From positions 2,056,501 to 2,120,500 of the forward strand of contig NZ_AP017470.1 in the NCBI RefSeq assembly GCF_016592575.1: DNA of 64,000 nucleotides, read 5' to 3'. A program made the translations under genes and the position numbers. Numbering within the stretch: position 1 is the first letter of the stretch; every line of letters begins with the position of its first letter. The DNA is from Thermotomaculum hydrothermale. Its GTDB lineage: Bacteria; Acidobacteriota; Holophagae; Thermotomaculales; Thermotomaculaceae. This document shows, piece by piece, positions 45,260 through 56,511 of the stretch. The notes beneath the pieces were generated by a model. It saw only the letters and a program-made list of their open reading frames with translations. It had not been told where the DNA came from and searched no databases.

Positions 45260-45912
45260 TTTTTCTTCTTAAGATAAACCTTAACTTTTTTTAAAAAACC
45301 ATTGCCCAGGCTTTCAGTTGCAACAAATTTGTCATCCTTTAAAGTTATATGAATCTGTCTTCTTTCAGCAGGATTCATTGGGGAAAAGATATAAGGCTTA
45401 CCTAAACTCTTTACCTTTTCAGCAGCCTTTTTTGCCATTTCTCTTAATTCTTTAACCCTGTTAAATCTAAAACTTCTGCATTCAAGTACAACTGGCTTTG
45501 AATCACTGCCCTTTGTTACTGCTTTATTTACAAGATGCTGGAAGGCATCAAGTAATGCCCCATTTTCATCAAGAAAAAGCTCTTCATCTTCCCCTTTTAT
45601 CTCAAATTCAATACCATCTTTAACCCTCGAAAAATAAGAGGAAACATTAAAACCAGCTAATTTAAACCAGCTATTTAAAAGATTTTCAACCTTTTCAGAG
45701 CCTTCTGGTTTTACTTTACCTTTGCTACTTTTGCCAATAGCATCTATTCTAATAGTTACCTCACCAGCAAGGGGACTGAACAGGGAGTTATCAGTAGTTA
45801 TAACAGTATAATGTATCAATTCAGGGTTTACATTGTAATAAAGAGAAGCCTTTTCAAGGGCGTCCTCCACATCTTTTCCAGAAAACAATTTCTTTGATAA
45901 ATTCATATTCAC
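45256..45912 (-). CDS. jag: KhpB/Jag RNA-binding protein
   Basis: This 218-residue protein has a Jag N-terminal domain (about 5-55, FSGKDVEDALEKASLYYN), a KH domain (about 75-145) and an R3H domain (150-218, MNPAERRQIHITL). It is usually encoded next to YidC, as here. It overlaps mnmE by four bases. Confidence 0.92.
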   Translation of the reverse strand: MNMNLSKKLFSGKDVEDALEKASLYYNVNPELIHYTVITTDNSLFSPLAGEVTIRIDAIGKSSKGKVKPEGSEKVENLLNSWFKLAGFNVSSYFSRVKDGIEFEIKGEDEELFLDENGALLDAFQHLVNKAVTKGSDSKPVVLECRSFRFNRVKELREMAKKAAEKVKSLGKPYIFSPMNPAERRQIHITLKDDKFVATESLGNGFLKKVKVYLKKKK

Positions 45913-45915
45913 CTC

Positions 45916-47535
45916 TCAAGCAGCCATTTTCATTTGCTTATTTAAAATTAATTGCTGAAAAATCTGGAATATATTGTTTGTTGTCCAGTACAGCAACAAA
46001 CCAGACGGTGCATAAATCAAAACAAAGGTAATAACAATAGGCATAATTAACATCATTCTCTGCTGGTTTTTGTCTCCAGTTGCAGGGGTTAACAACTGAA
46101 CAATCAACTGGGTTACACCCATTGCAATTGGCAATACAAAATATGGATCATGGGCAGAAAGGTCTTTTATCCAGCCTATCCAGGGGGCCATTCTCAAATC
46201 AATTATATTTAAAAGCAAAGAGTAAATTGCAAAAAAGATTGGAATTTGAATAAGCATTGGAAGACAACCACCTAACGGATTTACCCCCTCCTTCTTGTAC
46301 AACTCCTGCAACTCCTGGTTCATCTTTGCCTTCATTGTCATATCATTTCCATATTTTTTATACTTTTCCTGAATAGCCTTTACCTTAGGCTGTAAATCCT
46401 TCATCTTCTGAGCTGATTTAAGTCCAGCAGAGTTAAGGGGAAAGAGAACAATTCTAACAAGGATAGTGAAAATAACTATAGACCATCCCCAGTTTCCCAC
46501 AAACTTATTAATCCACTTTAAAAGAATAAAAAGCCATTTGCCGAATGCACCAAACCAACCGAAGTTAACAAGCTCTTTATAACTCTTTCCAAGAGCACCT
46601 AATCTTTCATACTCTTTCGGTCCTAAATAAAACTTACCTTTAAAACTTCCCTTTAAAGAAGCCTTTAAAGAACATACAGAATATGTTTTGTCACCTTCCT
46701 TATAAGAATAAAGCTCAGGTTTTAAGTCTTTAAAGCCTTTTTCAGGGGTCAAAATTTTAGCAAAATACCTGTTTTCAATTGCAACCCACTTTGCCTCAAC
46801 TGGTATTTTTTCTTTTTTTATTTTTTTCTTGGAAATTCTTTCAACATCTCCATCAAAGTAATAAGCTATCTCATCTTCTGTTGAGTACCTGCTTTTTGCC
46901 TTTTCAGAAGAGTTTAAGCCTGCTCCAAGTGAAATATAAGCATTTTTTAATCCTTCTAAACTAAAATCAACTGTGTAGTCATTATTTAATTTAAATACCT
47001 TTTTAATGGTTTTTCCATCTTTTGAGTATGTGAAAATTAAAGTATTACCATCTTTTTCACCATGAAAGATAATTTTTTCAAGGGAATTATCCCCCTGATA
47101 AATGGCAAAAGGTTTATCAAAATCAATAGTTTTATTTACTAAATCATAATTCTGCCCTGATTTCTCCTTGTATTTTTTCAGTATAATAGACTTAGCTACT
47201 CCACCTTTATTGGTGAAAACAACTTTTATTAAATCGTTTTCAAGTACAAAATCTCTTTCTTCAACAGATTGGTTTGAATCAAAAAACAAGCTATCAGAGT
47301 CTTTTTCTTCCGTTTTAAGGTTATCTTTGATTAAATTCTCCTTGCTACCTAATTTCCCCTCTGATATCTTCTCATCGGTGATAACATTATCATTCTTAAG
47401 ATTCTTTTTCTCTACTTGTTCAACCTTCTTACCCTGAATAGGTTTTTTTGGCATATACTTTTCAACAACAAACTTCTGCCATGCAATAATAAACACAATG
47501 GCAAGGACAATTGCAATTACCGTTCGTTTTTCCAT
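45916..47535 (-). CDS. yidC: Membrane protein insertase YidC
   Basis: This protein of 539 residues has an N-terminal helix, a charged linker, a large periplasmic beta domain (about 90-330) and the five-helix insertase core with KWINKFVGNWGWSIVIFTILVR and a cytoplasmic coiled coil. The long periplasmic domain is the Gram-negative type. I start at ATG 47535 with GGAG six bases upstream; a TTG at 47541 overlaps that site. Confidence 0.96.
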   Translation of the reverse strand: MEKRTVIAIVLAIVFIIAWQKFVVEKYMPKKPIQGKKVEQVEKKNLKNDNVITDEKISEGKLGSKENLIKDNLKTEEKDSDSLFFDSNQSVEERDFVLENDLIKVVFTNKGGVAKSIILKKYKEKSGQNYDLVNKTIDFDKPFAIYQGDNSLEKIIFHGEKDGNTLIFTYSKDGKTIKKVFKLNNDYTVDFSLEGLKNAYISLGAGLNSSEKAKSRYSTEDEIAYYFDGDVERISKKKIKKEKIPVEAKWVAIENRYFAKILTPEKGFKDLKPELYSYKEGDKTYSVCSLKASLKGSFKGKFYLGPKEYERLGALGKSYKELVNFGWFGAFGKWLFILLKWINKFVGNWGWSIVIFTILVRIVLFPLNSAGLKSAQKMKDLQPKVKAIQEKYKKYGNDMTMKAKMNQELQELYKKEGVNPLGGCLPMLIQIPIFFAIYSLLLNIIDLRMAPWIGWIKDLSAHDPYFVLPIAMGVTQLIVQLLTPATGDKNQQRMMLIMPIVITFVLIYAPSGLLLYWTTNNIFQIFQQLILNKQMKMAA

Positions 47536-47547
47536 CCTCAACTCCTT

Positions 47548-47757
47548 CTATTTTAGTGGGTCATATCCGCCGGGATGAAACGGATGACACTTTAATATTC
47601 TTTTTAATGCAAGCCAACCCCCTTTAAAAAAACCATATTTCTCAACCGCCTGTAAAGCATAATTAGAACAGGTCGGGGTAAACCTGCAAGTCGGTGGAAA
47701 AAGTGGAGAAATAAATTTTTGATAACCTCTAATGATTAGAATTAAAATCTTTTTCAT
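47548..47757 (-). CDS. yidD: Membrane protein insertion efficiency factor YidD
   Basis: This 69-residue protein has the YidD pattern [20 protein letters not shown] and [12 protein letters not shown]. It overlaps rnpA by 29 bases and lies upstream of yidC, the standard arrangement. Confidence 0.95.
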   Translation of the reverse strand: MKKILILIIRGYQKFISPLFPPTCRFTPTCSNYALQAVEKYGFFKGGWLALKRILKCHPFHPGGYDPLK

Positions 47758-48082
47758 TTATCCACTTTAAAAAAAGGGTTATATCTTCTAAAAACCCTTG
47801 AAAGTCAGCTTCTTTAGAACTCTTCTTGGTGTTAATAACATAAAAACAGTTTTCCGGGAAAGAATTTAAATACAATCTTACCACTTCTCTCAATTGCCTC
47901 TTTATTTTATTTCTTTTAACGGCTTTCCCAATTTTCTTAGATACGGTAAAGCCGAAAAGCTTACTATCTTTCCCGGGCAAATAATAGATTACTAAGTACT
48001 TAGTACTAAAACTTTTACCTTTTGAGTAAACCTCTAAAAATTGCCTTCTCTTTTTAAGCCTATATTCCTTCTTTAAAGACAA
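47729..48082 (-). CDS. rnpA: Ribonuclease P protein component
   Basis: This 117-residue protein assists RNase P RNA in tRNA 5' maturation. It shows the RnpA motif ([26 protein letters not shown]). Start is TTG 48082, three bases after the rpmH stop. Confidence 0.93.
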   Translation of the reverse strand: MSLKKEYRLKKRRQFLEVYSKGKSFSTKYLVIYYLPGKDSKLFGFTVSKKIGKAVKRNKIKRQLREVVRLYLNSFPENCFYVINTKKSSKEADFQGFLEDITLFLKWINEKDFNSNH

Positions 48083-48085
48083 TAC

Positions 48086-48220
48086 TTATACGGCTAATCT
48101 TTTTCTGCCTTTTTTTCTTCTTGCGTTTATTACTTTTCTTCCAGCTTTGGTTCTCATTCTAACTAAAAAACCATGAGTTTTCTTTCTTTTTCTTCTGTTT
48201 GGTCTGTATGTTGGTTGCAT
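48086..48220 (-). CDS. rpmH: 50S ribosomal protein L34
   Basis: A 44-codon frame reads [18 protein letters not shown], then [20 protein letters not shown] and ends RLAV. This is L34 with its normal length. AGGAGGAAG precedes the ATG. It heads the rpmH-rnpA-yidD-yidC-jag-mnmE-mnmG run. Confidence 0.97.
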   Translation of the reverse strand: MQPTYRPNRRKRKKTHGFLVRMRTKAGRKVINARRKKGRKRLAV

Positions 48221-48250
48221 ACTTCCTCCTCAATTGATAAATTGTCTTTA

Positions 48251-48281
48251 ATATTAAAAACAATAAGGCAATAAAAGTCAA
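48251..48281 (-). promoter_or_regulatory. Possible rpmH promoter
   Basis: On the minus strand TTGACT (48281-48276) and TAATAT (48256-48251) are separated by 19 bases, about 30 bases before the rpmH ATG. Confidence 0.4.
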
Positions 48282-48313
48282 ATAAAAAATTAATGGAGGG
48301 AATTTCCCCCCAT
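48282..48313 (-). terminator. Terminator of microcompartment operon
   Basis: On the minus strand ATGGGGGG, AAATT and CCCTCCAT form an eight-base-pair stem with one mismatch, followed by TAATTTTTTA. It lies at the stop codon of the dehydrogenase gene. Confidence 0.55.
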
Positions 48314-49431
48314 TATAACTTTCTGGCTACCTCTTCAGCAACCTCTAAAGTTGTGTTGTTTCCACCCATATCGTAGGTTCTTACCTTACCCTCTTTTATA
48401 ACTGCCGCAATTGCATTTTCCAGCTTTAAAGCAAGCTCCTTTTCACCCAACCATTCAAGCATTAACTTTGAAGTTAAAAGCATAGCCATTGGATTTACCT
48501 TATACTGTCCAGCATACTTTGGAGCAGATCCATGGGTAGGCTCAAAAACTGCATAGTTTTTCCCTATATTTGCTGAGGAAGCAAAACCTAAGCCTCCTAC
48601 AAGCTGGGCTGAAAGGTCTGAAATTATATCTCCAAAAAGGTTTTCAGCAACAAGTACGCTGTAATTTTCAGGGTTTTTAACAAGCCACATACACATTGCA
48701 TCTATATTTGTTTCCCACAACTCAATACCTGGATATTCTTTTGCTATTTCCCTAGCAACCCTTGTAATTAAGCCACCTGTTTCTCTTAATACATTAGGTT
48801 TCTCAACAAGGGTTACTGTAGGCCTTCCTGTCTCCTTTGCATACTCAAAAGCAGCTCTCACAATTCTTTCACAACCTTTTTTTGTCATAATTCTTGTTGA
48901 AATTGCAATATCTTCTTCAGGAACATCCATAAATCTTTCCATCTTCTTGTTATGCTCAAGAAAACACTTTTTCAAACCATCCTTTACTGGATAAAATTCA
49001 ACCCCTGCATACATTCCCTCTGTGTTTTCCCTGAAAATTACAAGGTCAATGTTGTCCTTGTAATTTAGAGGATTGCCGGGATAAGCCTTACAGGGCCTCA
49101 TGTTAATCCCTAAATCAAATAATTGCCTTAACTTTACAATTGGAGAAAAATACTCATAACCTTTATCCCTTAATTCAGGAGCCAATTCTTCCTTTGCCTC
49201 GTCTTTAGGTTTTGAGGTAATAGCACCAAACAATGCACAATCAGTTGTCTTCATCATCTCAATTGTTCTATCAGGAAGGGGGTTGCCCTCTTTTTTCCAG
49301 AATTCCCAGCCAATATCTCCATGGATATACTCGGCGTTAAACTTTAAAGCATCTAAAACAATCCTTGCTGCTTCCATTACATCATTTCCTACTCCATCAC
49401 CTGGAAGCCATGCAATCCTGTACTTCGCCAT
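48313..49431 (-). CDS. Isocitrate/isopropylmalate-type dehydrogenase
   Basis: This 372-residue oxidative decarboxylase belongs to the IDH/IPMDH family: LPGDGVGNDVMEAA, NPLPDRTIE, IFRENTEGMYAGVE, and EPTHGSAPKYAG. The KY after HGSAP, with VNP following, resembles NADP-dependent isocitrate dehydrogenases, but the substrate-binding region (SPIVKLRQLFDLGINMRP) is not classical IDH. It lies 41 bases after deoC with AGGAGG before the ATG. Whether it belongs to the microcompartment pathway or is merely co-transcribed is open. Confidence 0.85.
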   Translation of the reverse strand: MAKYRIAWLPGDGVGNDVMEAARIVLDALKFNAEYIHGDIGWEFWKKEGNPLPDRTIEMMKTTDCALFGAITSKPKDEAKEELAPELRDKGYEYFSPIVKLRQLFDLGINMRPCKAYPGNPLNYKDNIDLVIFRENTEGMYAGVEFYPVKDGLKKCFLEHNKKMERFMDVPEEDIAISTRIMTKKGCERIVRAAFEYAKETGRPTVTLVEKPNVLRETGGLITRVAREIAKEYPGIELWETNIDAMCMWLVKNPENYSVLVAENLFGDIISDLSAQLVGGLGFASSANIGKNYAVFEPTHGSAPKYAGQYKVNPMAMLLTSKLMLEWLGEKELALKLENAIAAVIKEGKVRTYDMGGNNTTLEVAEEVARKL

Positions 49432-49472
49432 TCAAATCCTCCTCTAAAATTTATATTTACCCTTGATAGGGA

Positions 49473-50375
49473 TTAGTAACCTTTTGAATCAGACTTTTCC
49501 TTATTTACAATTTTCACACTGGCACTTGCTCCAATCCTTGTTGCACCTGCCTTAACCATCTCAAGCGCTTTTTCAAAGTCTCTTATACCACCAGAAGCCT
49601 TAACGCCTAAATCCCTTCCAACAACTTTTCTCATTAACAGAATGTCTTCAACAGTGGCCCCACCTTTTCCAAAACCTGTGGAAGTTTTTACATAATCTGC
49701 CCCAGCCTCTTTAGAAAGCTCACAAGCCTTAATTTTTTCAGCCTCAGTTAAATAACAAGTTTCAATAATTACCTTTAAAACCTTTCCTTTAGACACACCT
49801 CTCACAGCCTTTATATCTTCTAAAACATCATTATATTTTTTTGACTTTAGAAAACCTATATTTATGACCATATCAACTTCTTCCGCACCGTTCTCAATAG
49901 CCTGCTTTGCTTCAAAAGCCTTTGCCTCTTTTGTTGTTGCACCTAAGGGAAAACCTATAACAGTACAAACCTTAACATTGGTTCCACTTAATACTTCTGC
50001 AGCTGTTTTTACAAAACATGGGTTAATGCAGACAGAAGCAAAATTATATTTTTTAGCCTCCATACAGAGATTTACAACATCCTGGACTGTTGCGTCCGGT
50101 TTTAAAAGGGTATGATCAATCAGGTGAGAAATATTAACATTAAATTGTCCATCTGGGGTGATTCTATCTGTTTTTACCTTTATAAAATTATCTATTGCCT
50201 CTTTAGGTTTTATAACACAAAAATTTTCCTCAATATCACAGTAGAGTAAATCTGGCGAAGAATTATCAAACTCAAGCCAATCAAGATTAATATCCTCTTC
50301 TTTCAAATTTAATTTTTCTTCCTCATCAAATGAAGAAAGTATCTCTTCAACAATTTTAGAAATATCCTTATTCAT
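49473..50375 (-). CDS. deoC: Deoxyribose-phosphate aldolase with N-terminal extension
   Basis: This 300-residue protein has an extra N-terminal part of about 80 residues before a normal DERA barrel ([45 protein letters not shown] with the Schiff-base Lys, VKASGGIRD). It cleaves deoxyribose-5-phosphate to acetaldehyde and glyceraldehyde-3-phosphate. The first 16 residues ([13 protein letters not shown]) form an amphipathic helix like that on RpiB upstream and typical of microcompartment cargo. It overlaps the pentamer gene before it by eight bases. Confidence 0.95.
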   Translation of the reverse strand: MNKDISKIVEEILSSFDEEEKLNLKEEDINLDWLEFDNSSPDLLYCDIEENFCVIKPKEAIDNFIKVKTDRITPDGQFNVNISHLIDHTLLKPDATVQDVVNLCMEAKKYNFASVCINPCFVKTAAEVLSGTNVKVCTVIGFPLGATTKEAKAFEAKQAIENGAEEVDMVINIGFLKSKKYNDVLEDIKAVRGVSKGKVLKVIIETCYLTEAEKIKACELSKEAGADYVKTSTGFGKGGATVEDILLMRKVVGRDLGVKASGGIRDFEKALEMVKAGATRIGASASVKIVNKEKSDSKGY

Positions 50376-50649
50376 TTCTCACCTCAATATTTAACTGATC
50401 TACAACCCCGGCAATTATAGCATTTTCCGGGATTTCTTTTGATTTGGTTATTATCTGCAAACTTCCCCCATCCTTTATTACCAAAACAGTATCATTTTTA
50501 CCAGAGTCAGTAGCATCAATAGCCAGAAAAGGCTTTCCTTTAAATTTTCCATCTGGAGTTATTTCCCTAACAAGCATAATTTTATAACCTTCAAAGTTTC
50601 TGTTCTTTTTTGTTGAATAAACACTTCCTAAAACCTTACACAAAATCAT
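50368..50649 (-). CDS. Microcompartment shell vertex protein (EutN/CcmL) 1
   Basis: This 93-residue protein has the pentameric BMC-P pattern: [13 protein letters not shown] at the start, [26 protein letters not shown] and AGVVDQLNI near the end. Pentamers cap the vertices of icosahedral protein shells. Coupled by overlap to genes on both sides. Confidence 0.92.
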   Translation of the reverse strand: MILCKVLGSVYSTKKNRNFEGYKIMLVREITPDGKFKGKPFLAIDATDSGKNDTVLVIKDGGSLQIITKSKEIPENAIIAGVVDQLNIEVRNE

Positions 50650-50909
50650 AGAGAAAAACCGTCAATAATTCCAACAATTGCCGCATCAGCTGGCATATTG
50701 TCGTTTTTAAAAGGTATTGCCGCTTCCTTGCTTGTCGCATAAAAAATTATATCACCTTTTCCAGCCTGTACAGTATCGACAGCAACAATATACCTATTTT
50801 CAGGTTTTAAATTTTCATCAAAGGGTTGGACTAGTAGCAATTTTTTTCCTTCAAAGCTATCAAGCTTCTTTGTTGCCCAGATACTGCCTATCACCTTACC
50901 TATTAGCAT
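50646..50909 (-). CDS. Microcompartment shell vertex protein (EutN/CcmL) 2
   Basis: This 87-residue BMC-P protein shows GKVIGSIWATKKLDSFEGKKLLLV, YIVAVDTVQAGKGDIIFYA and GIIDGF (each given here in part). It overlaps rpiB by 14 bases. Confidence 0.92.
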   Translation of the reverse strand: MLIGKVIGSIWATKKLDSFEGKKLLLVQPFDENLKPENRYIVAVDTVQAGKGDIIFYATSKEAAIPFKNDNMPADAAIVGIIDGFSL

Positions 50910-51399
50910 TGTCTATCTCAATAATTTTATTCACCCTCTTTAAATGCCTACCACCTTCAAATTCAGTGGTTAAAAACTTTTCCACAATTAATTTCATTAA
51001 TTCAGTTCCTATAACCCTTGAACCTAAAGTTAAAAAATTAGCGTTATTGTGTGCCCTTGCATTGTAAGCCTCAAATGTATTTGAGCAATGGGCAGCCCTT
51101 ATTCCCTTTATTTTGTTTAAAACAATAGCACTTCCTATTCCAGCACCATCTATAAAAATTCCAAATTTTGCACCTTTATCAAAAAATTCTATGCCTGTTT
51201 TATAAGCAAAATCAGGGTAATCTACAGATTCCTTTGAAAAACAACCACAATCAAAAACAGAATAGCCTAATTCTTCAAGATACGATTTCAAAAATTCCTT
51301 ATACTCAAAACCCCCGTGATCACTACCAATTACAATTAAGTTTCCTGAATTGCCTTCAATCTCTTTTAAAATCTCTTTTACAATCTTTTCAATACTCAT
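50896..51399 (-). CDS. rpiB: RpiB-family ribose-5-phosphate isomerase with N-terminal extension
   Basis: This 167-residue protein has the RpiB fold: IGSDHGGFEYKEFLK, DYPDFAYKTG, GIFIDGAGIGSAIVLNK, HCSNTFEAYNARAHNNAN, LGSRVIGTELM, EGGRHLKRV. The residue matching the catalytic Cys of Escherichia coli RpiB (ICGTG) is Asp here (IDGAG), so the chemistry or substrate may differ. An extra N-terminal helix (SIEKIVKEILKEIE) matches that of DeoC and is a likely encapsulation peptide. Confidence 0.92.
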   Translation of the reverse strand: MSIEKIVKEILKEIEGNSGNLIVIGSDHGGFEYKEFLKSYLEELGYSVFDCGCFSKESVDYPDFAYKTGIEFFDKGAKFGIFIDGAGIGSAIVLNKIKGIRAAHCSNTFEAYNARAHNNANFLTLGSRVIGTELMKLIVEKFLTTEFEGGRHLKRVNKIIEIDNANR

Positions 51400-51665
51400 A
51401 TTTCAAATTCCAATTTATCAACAATTGCCATTATAACTGCATCAACAGGCTTTCCTTTTGTTATTGGAGTCTGCCTTGCAGAAGAACCCTGTGCCATTAA
51501 AACCATCTCACCTGCCCCAGCCCCAACAGCATCAACCGCAACAGTAAAACTGTTCAAAGCATCACCTTTTATAGAATAATGCTGAACTATAAGAAATTTT
51601 AAACCTTTTAAATCTTCAACCTTCTGAGTTGCCCAGACAGAACCTATAACTTTCCCGTATATCAT
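51396..51665 (-). CDS. Microcompartment shell vertex protein (EutN/CcmL) 3
   Basis: This 89-residue BMC-P protein shows YGKVIGSVWATQKVEDLKG, TVAVDAVGAGAGEMVLMAQG and IMAIVDKLE. It is the first gene of the microcompartment operon and overlaps rpiB by four bases. The promoter must lie in the origin region just upstream. Confidence 0.92.
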   Translation of the reverse strand: MIYGKVIGSVWATQKVEDLKGLKFLIVQHYSIKGDALNSFTVAVDAVGAGAGEMVLMAQGSSARQTPITKGKPVDAVIMAIVDKLEFEI

Positions 51666-51970
51666 AGCAAGGTTATTTTATCAGAAAATAAGAAAATCCT
51701 CTAAAAAAGTGAATATAAATAGGAGAAATATCTGTGGAAAAAATGTTTAAAAAAATACCCTGTGGATTTAAATAAGTTTTCCACAGGTTTTAAACAAAAA
51801 AATAATAAAATAAATAACACTTTTTTAAGATAAAAAATTAACAAAAAATTTTTATAAAAGATTGAAATTAAAAAGTTTTTTTAGCTTTAAATAAAATTTT
51901 CAACAAATTCACAAAACTTATTATAATTTGTTAAAATATCTTAAGAATATATTTTAAAAGGAGTAATACT
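51666..51970. other. Putative chromosomal origin oriC
   Basis: This gene-free stretch lies between the divergent microcompartment operon and dnaN. It has three DnaA-box-like nonamers: TGTGGAAAA at 51733-51741, TGTGGATTT at 51761-51769 and TTTTCCACA at 51777-51785. About 130 bases of nearly pure A/T follow (51786-51920), suitable as an unwinding element. Genes to the left run on the minus strand and genes to the right on the plus strand, as expected at an origin. Confidence 0.7.
51899..51927 (+). promoter_or_regulatory. Possible dnaN promoter
   Basis: TTCAAC, a 17-base spacer and TATAAT lie about 45 bases before the dnaN ATG. Confidence 0.45.
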
Positions 51971-53094
51971 ATGAAAATAACAATTGACAGGAACGATTTT
52001 TTAAAAGAGTTAACTTTAATAAATGGAATAGTGGAAAAAAAATCAACCATAGCTATTCTTTCAAATATGTACATAAAAGCGGAAAACGATAGATTATACC
52101 TGAAAGGAACAGACCTTGAAGTAGGTTTAACAGTAAGTATAAAAGCCGATATAGAAGAGGAGGGGATAGTAATAGTTCCTGCAAAGGTTATGTTTGATAT
52201 TGTCAAGGTACTTCCTGAAGGTGAATTAACAATGTGGATTGACAATACTTCTTTGAAAATAGAAAAAGATGGAAGATTTTATTCAGTAAATGCACAGGTT
52301 GATGATAATTACCCTGTAATTCCTGATTATGATTTTGATGAAAAAAGCGTTATTCTTCCTAAATCTCAACTTGTTGATGTAATTTCAACAATTTCAATTT
52401 CAATAAACAACGAGATTATAAAGGATAAATCTTTAAACGGTGTTTTCTTTGATTTTGAGAATGAAACTTTAAACTTTGCCGCTTCAAACAGGCATACATT
52501 ATTTGTTGCAAGTTATTCAGGAATGGAGCCTTTTTTTGAGGAAAAGGAAAATTTTGTTGTCTCTAAAAAAACCTTTTTAGAATTAAAGAAAATGATTCAG
52601 CTTTCATCCCTTGATGATGAGTTATTACTGGGAAGGGATGGATCAAATATATTCTTTAAAATAGGGCCAAGAGTTTTATTTTCAAGGTTGTTAGCAAATA
52701 ATTTTATAAATTACAAAACATTTTTAAATCCATCTTCAGATGCTGTTGAAATTGTTATTAAAGTTAAACATATGAAAGATGCTTTAAAAGAATTAATGCC
52801 TCTTTATGGACAGTATTCTGATAAAGTTGTTTTTGAATTTGAAAAAGGATTTTTTACGGCAAGTTTACAGGATGTTGAGGGAAGTGTAGCTATTGTTAAA
52901 AAAGAGGTGGAGTACCAGGGGGAATCCTTTAAGACAGGCTATAATATAAATCATTTAAATCAGTTTTTTAGTGTTGTTGATGTTGAAGAGGTTAAGGCTT
53001 TAATGGATAAAAATTCTGAAAGTTTCACATTTTTTCAATTTCACAAAAACGGGGTTGATTATACATTCTTGATTAACCCAATGATAATCAATTA

Positions 53095-53095
<1 letters not shown>
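51971..53095 (+). CDS. dnaN: DNA polymerase III sliding clamp
   Basis: This 374-residue beta clamp has the three-fold repeated clamp domain. Typical parts are KSTIAILSNMYIKAEND, LEVGLTVSIKADIEEEG, NGVFFDFENETLNFAASNRHTLF and the C-terminal FLINPMI. AGGAG precedes the ATG. The stop overlaps the recF start. Confidence 0.97.
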
Positions 53096-56501
<3,406 letters not shown>

Positions 56502-56511
56502 GAGGTAAACC

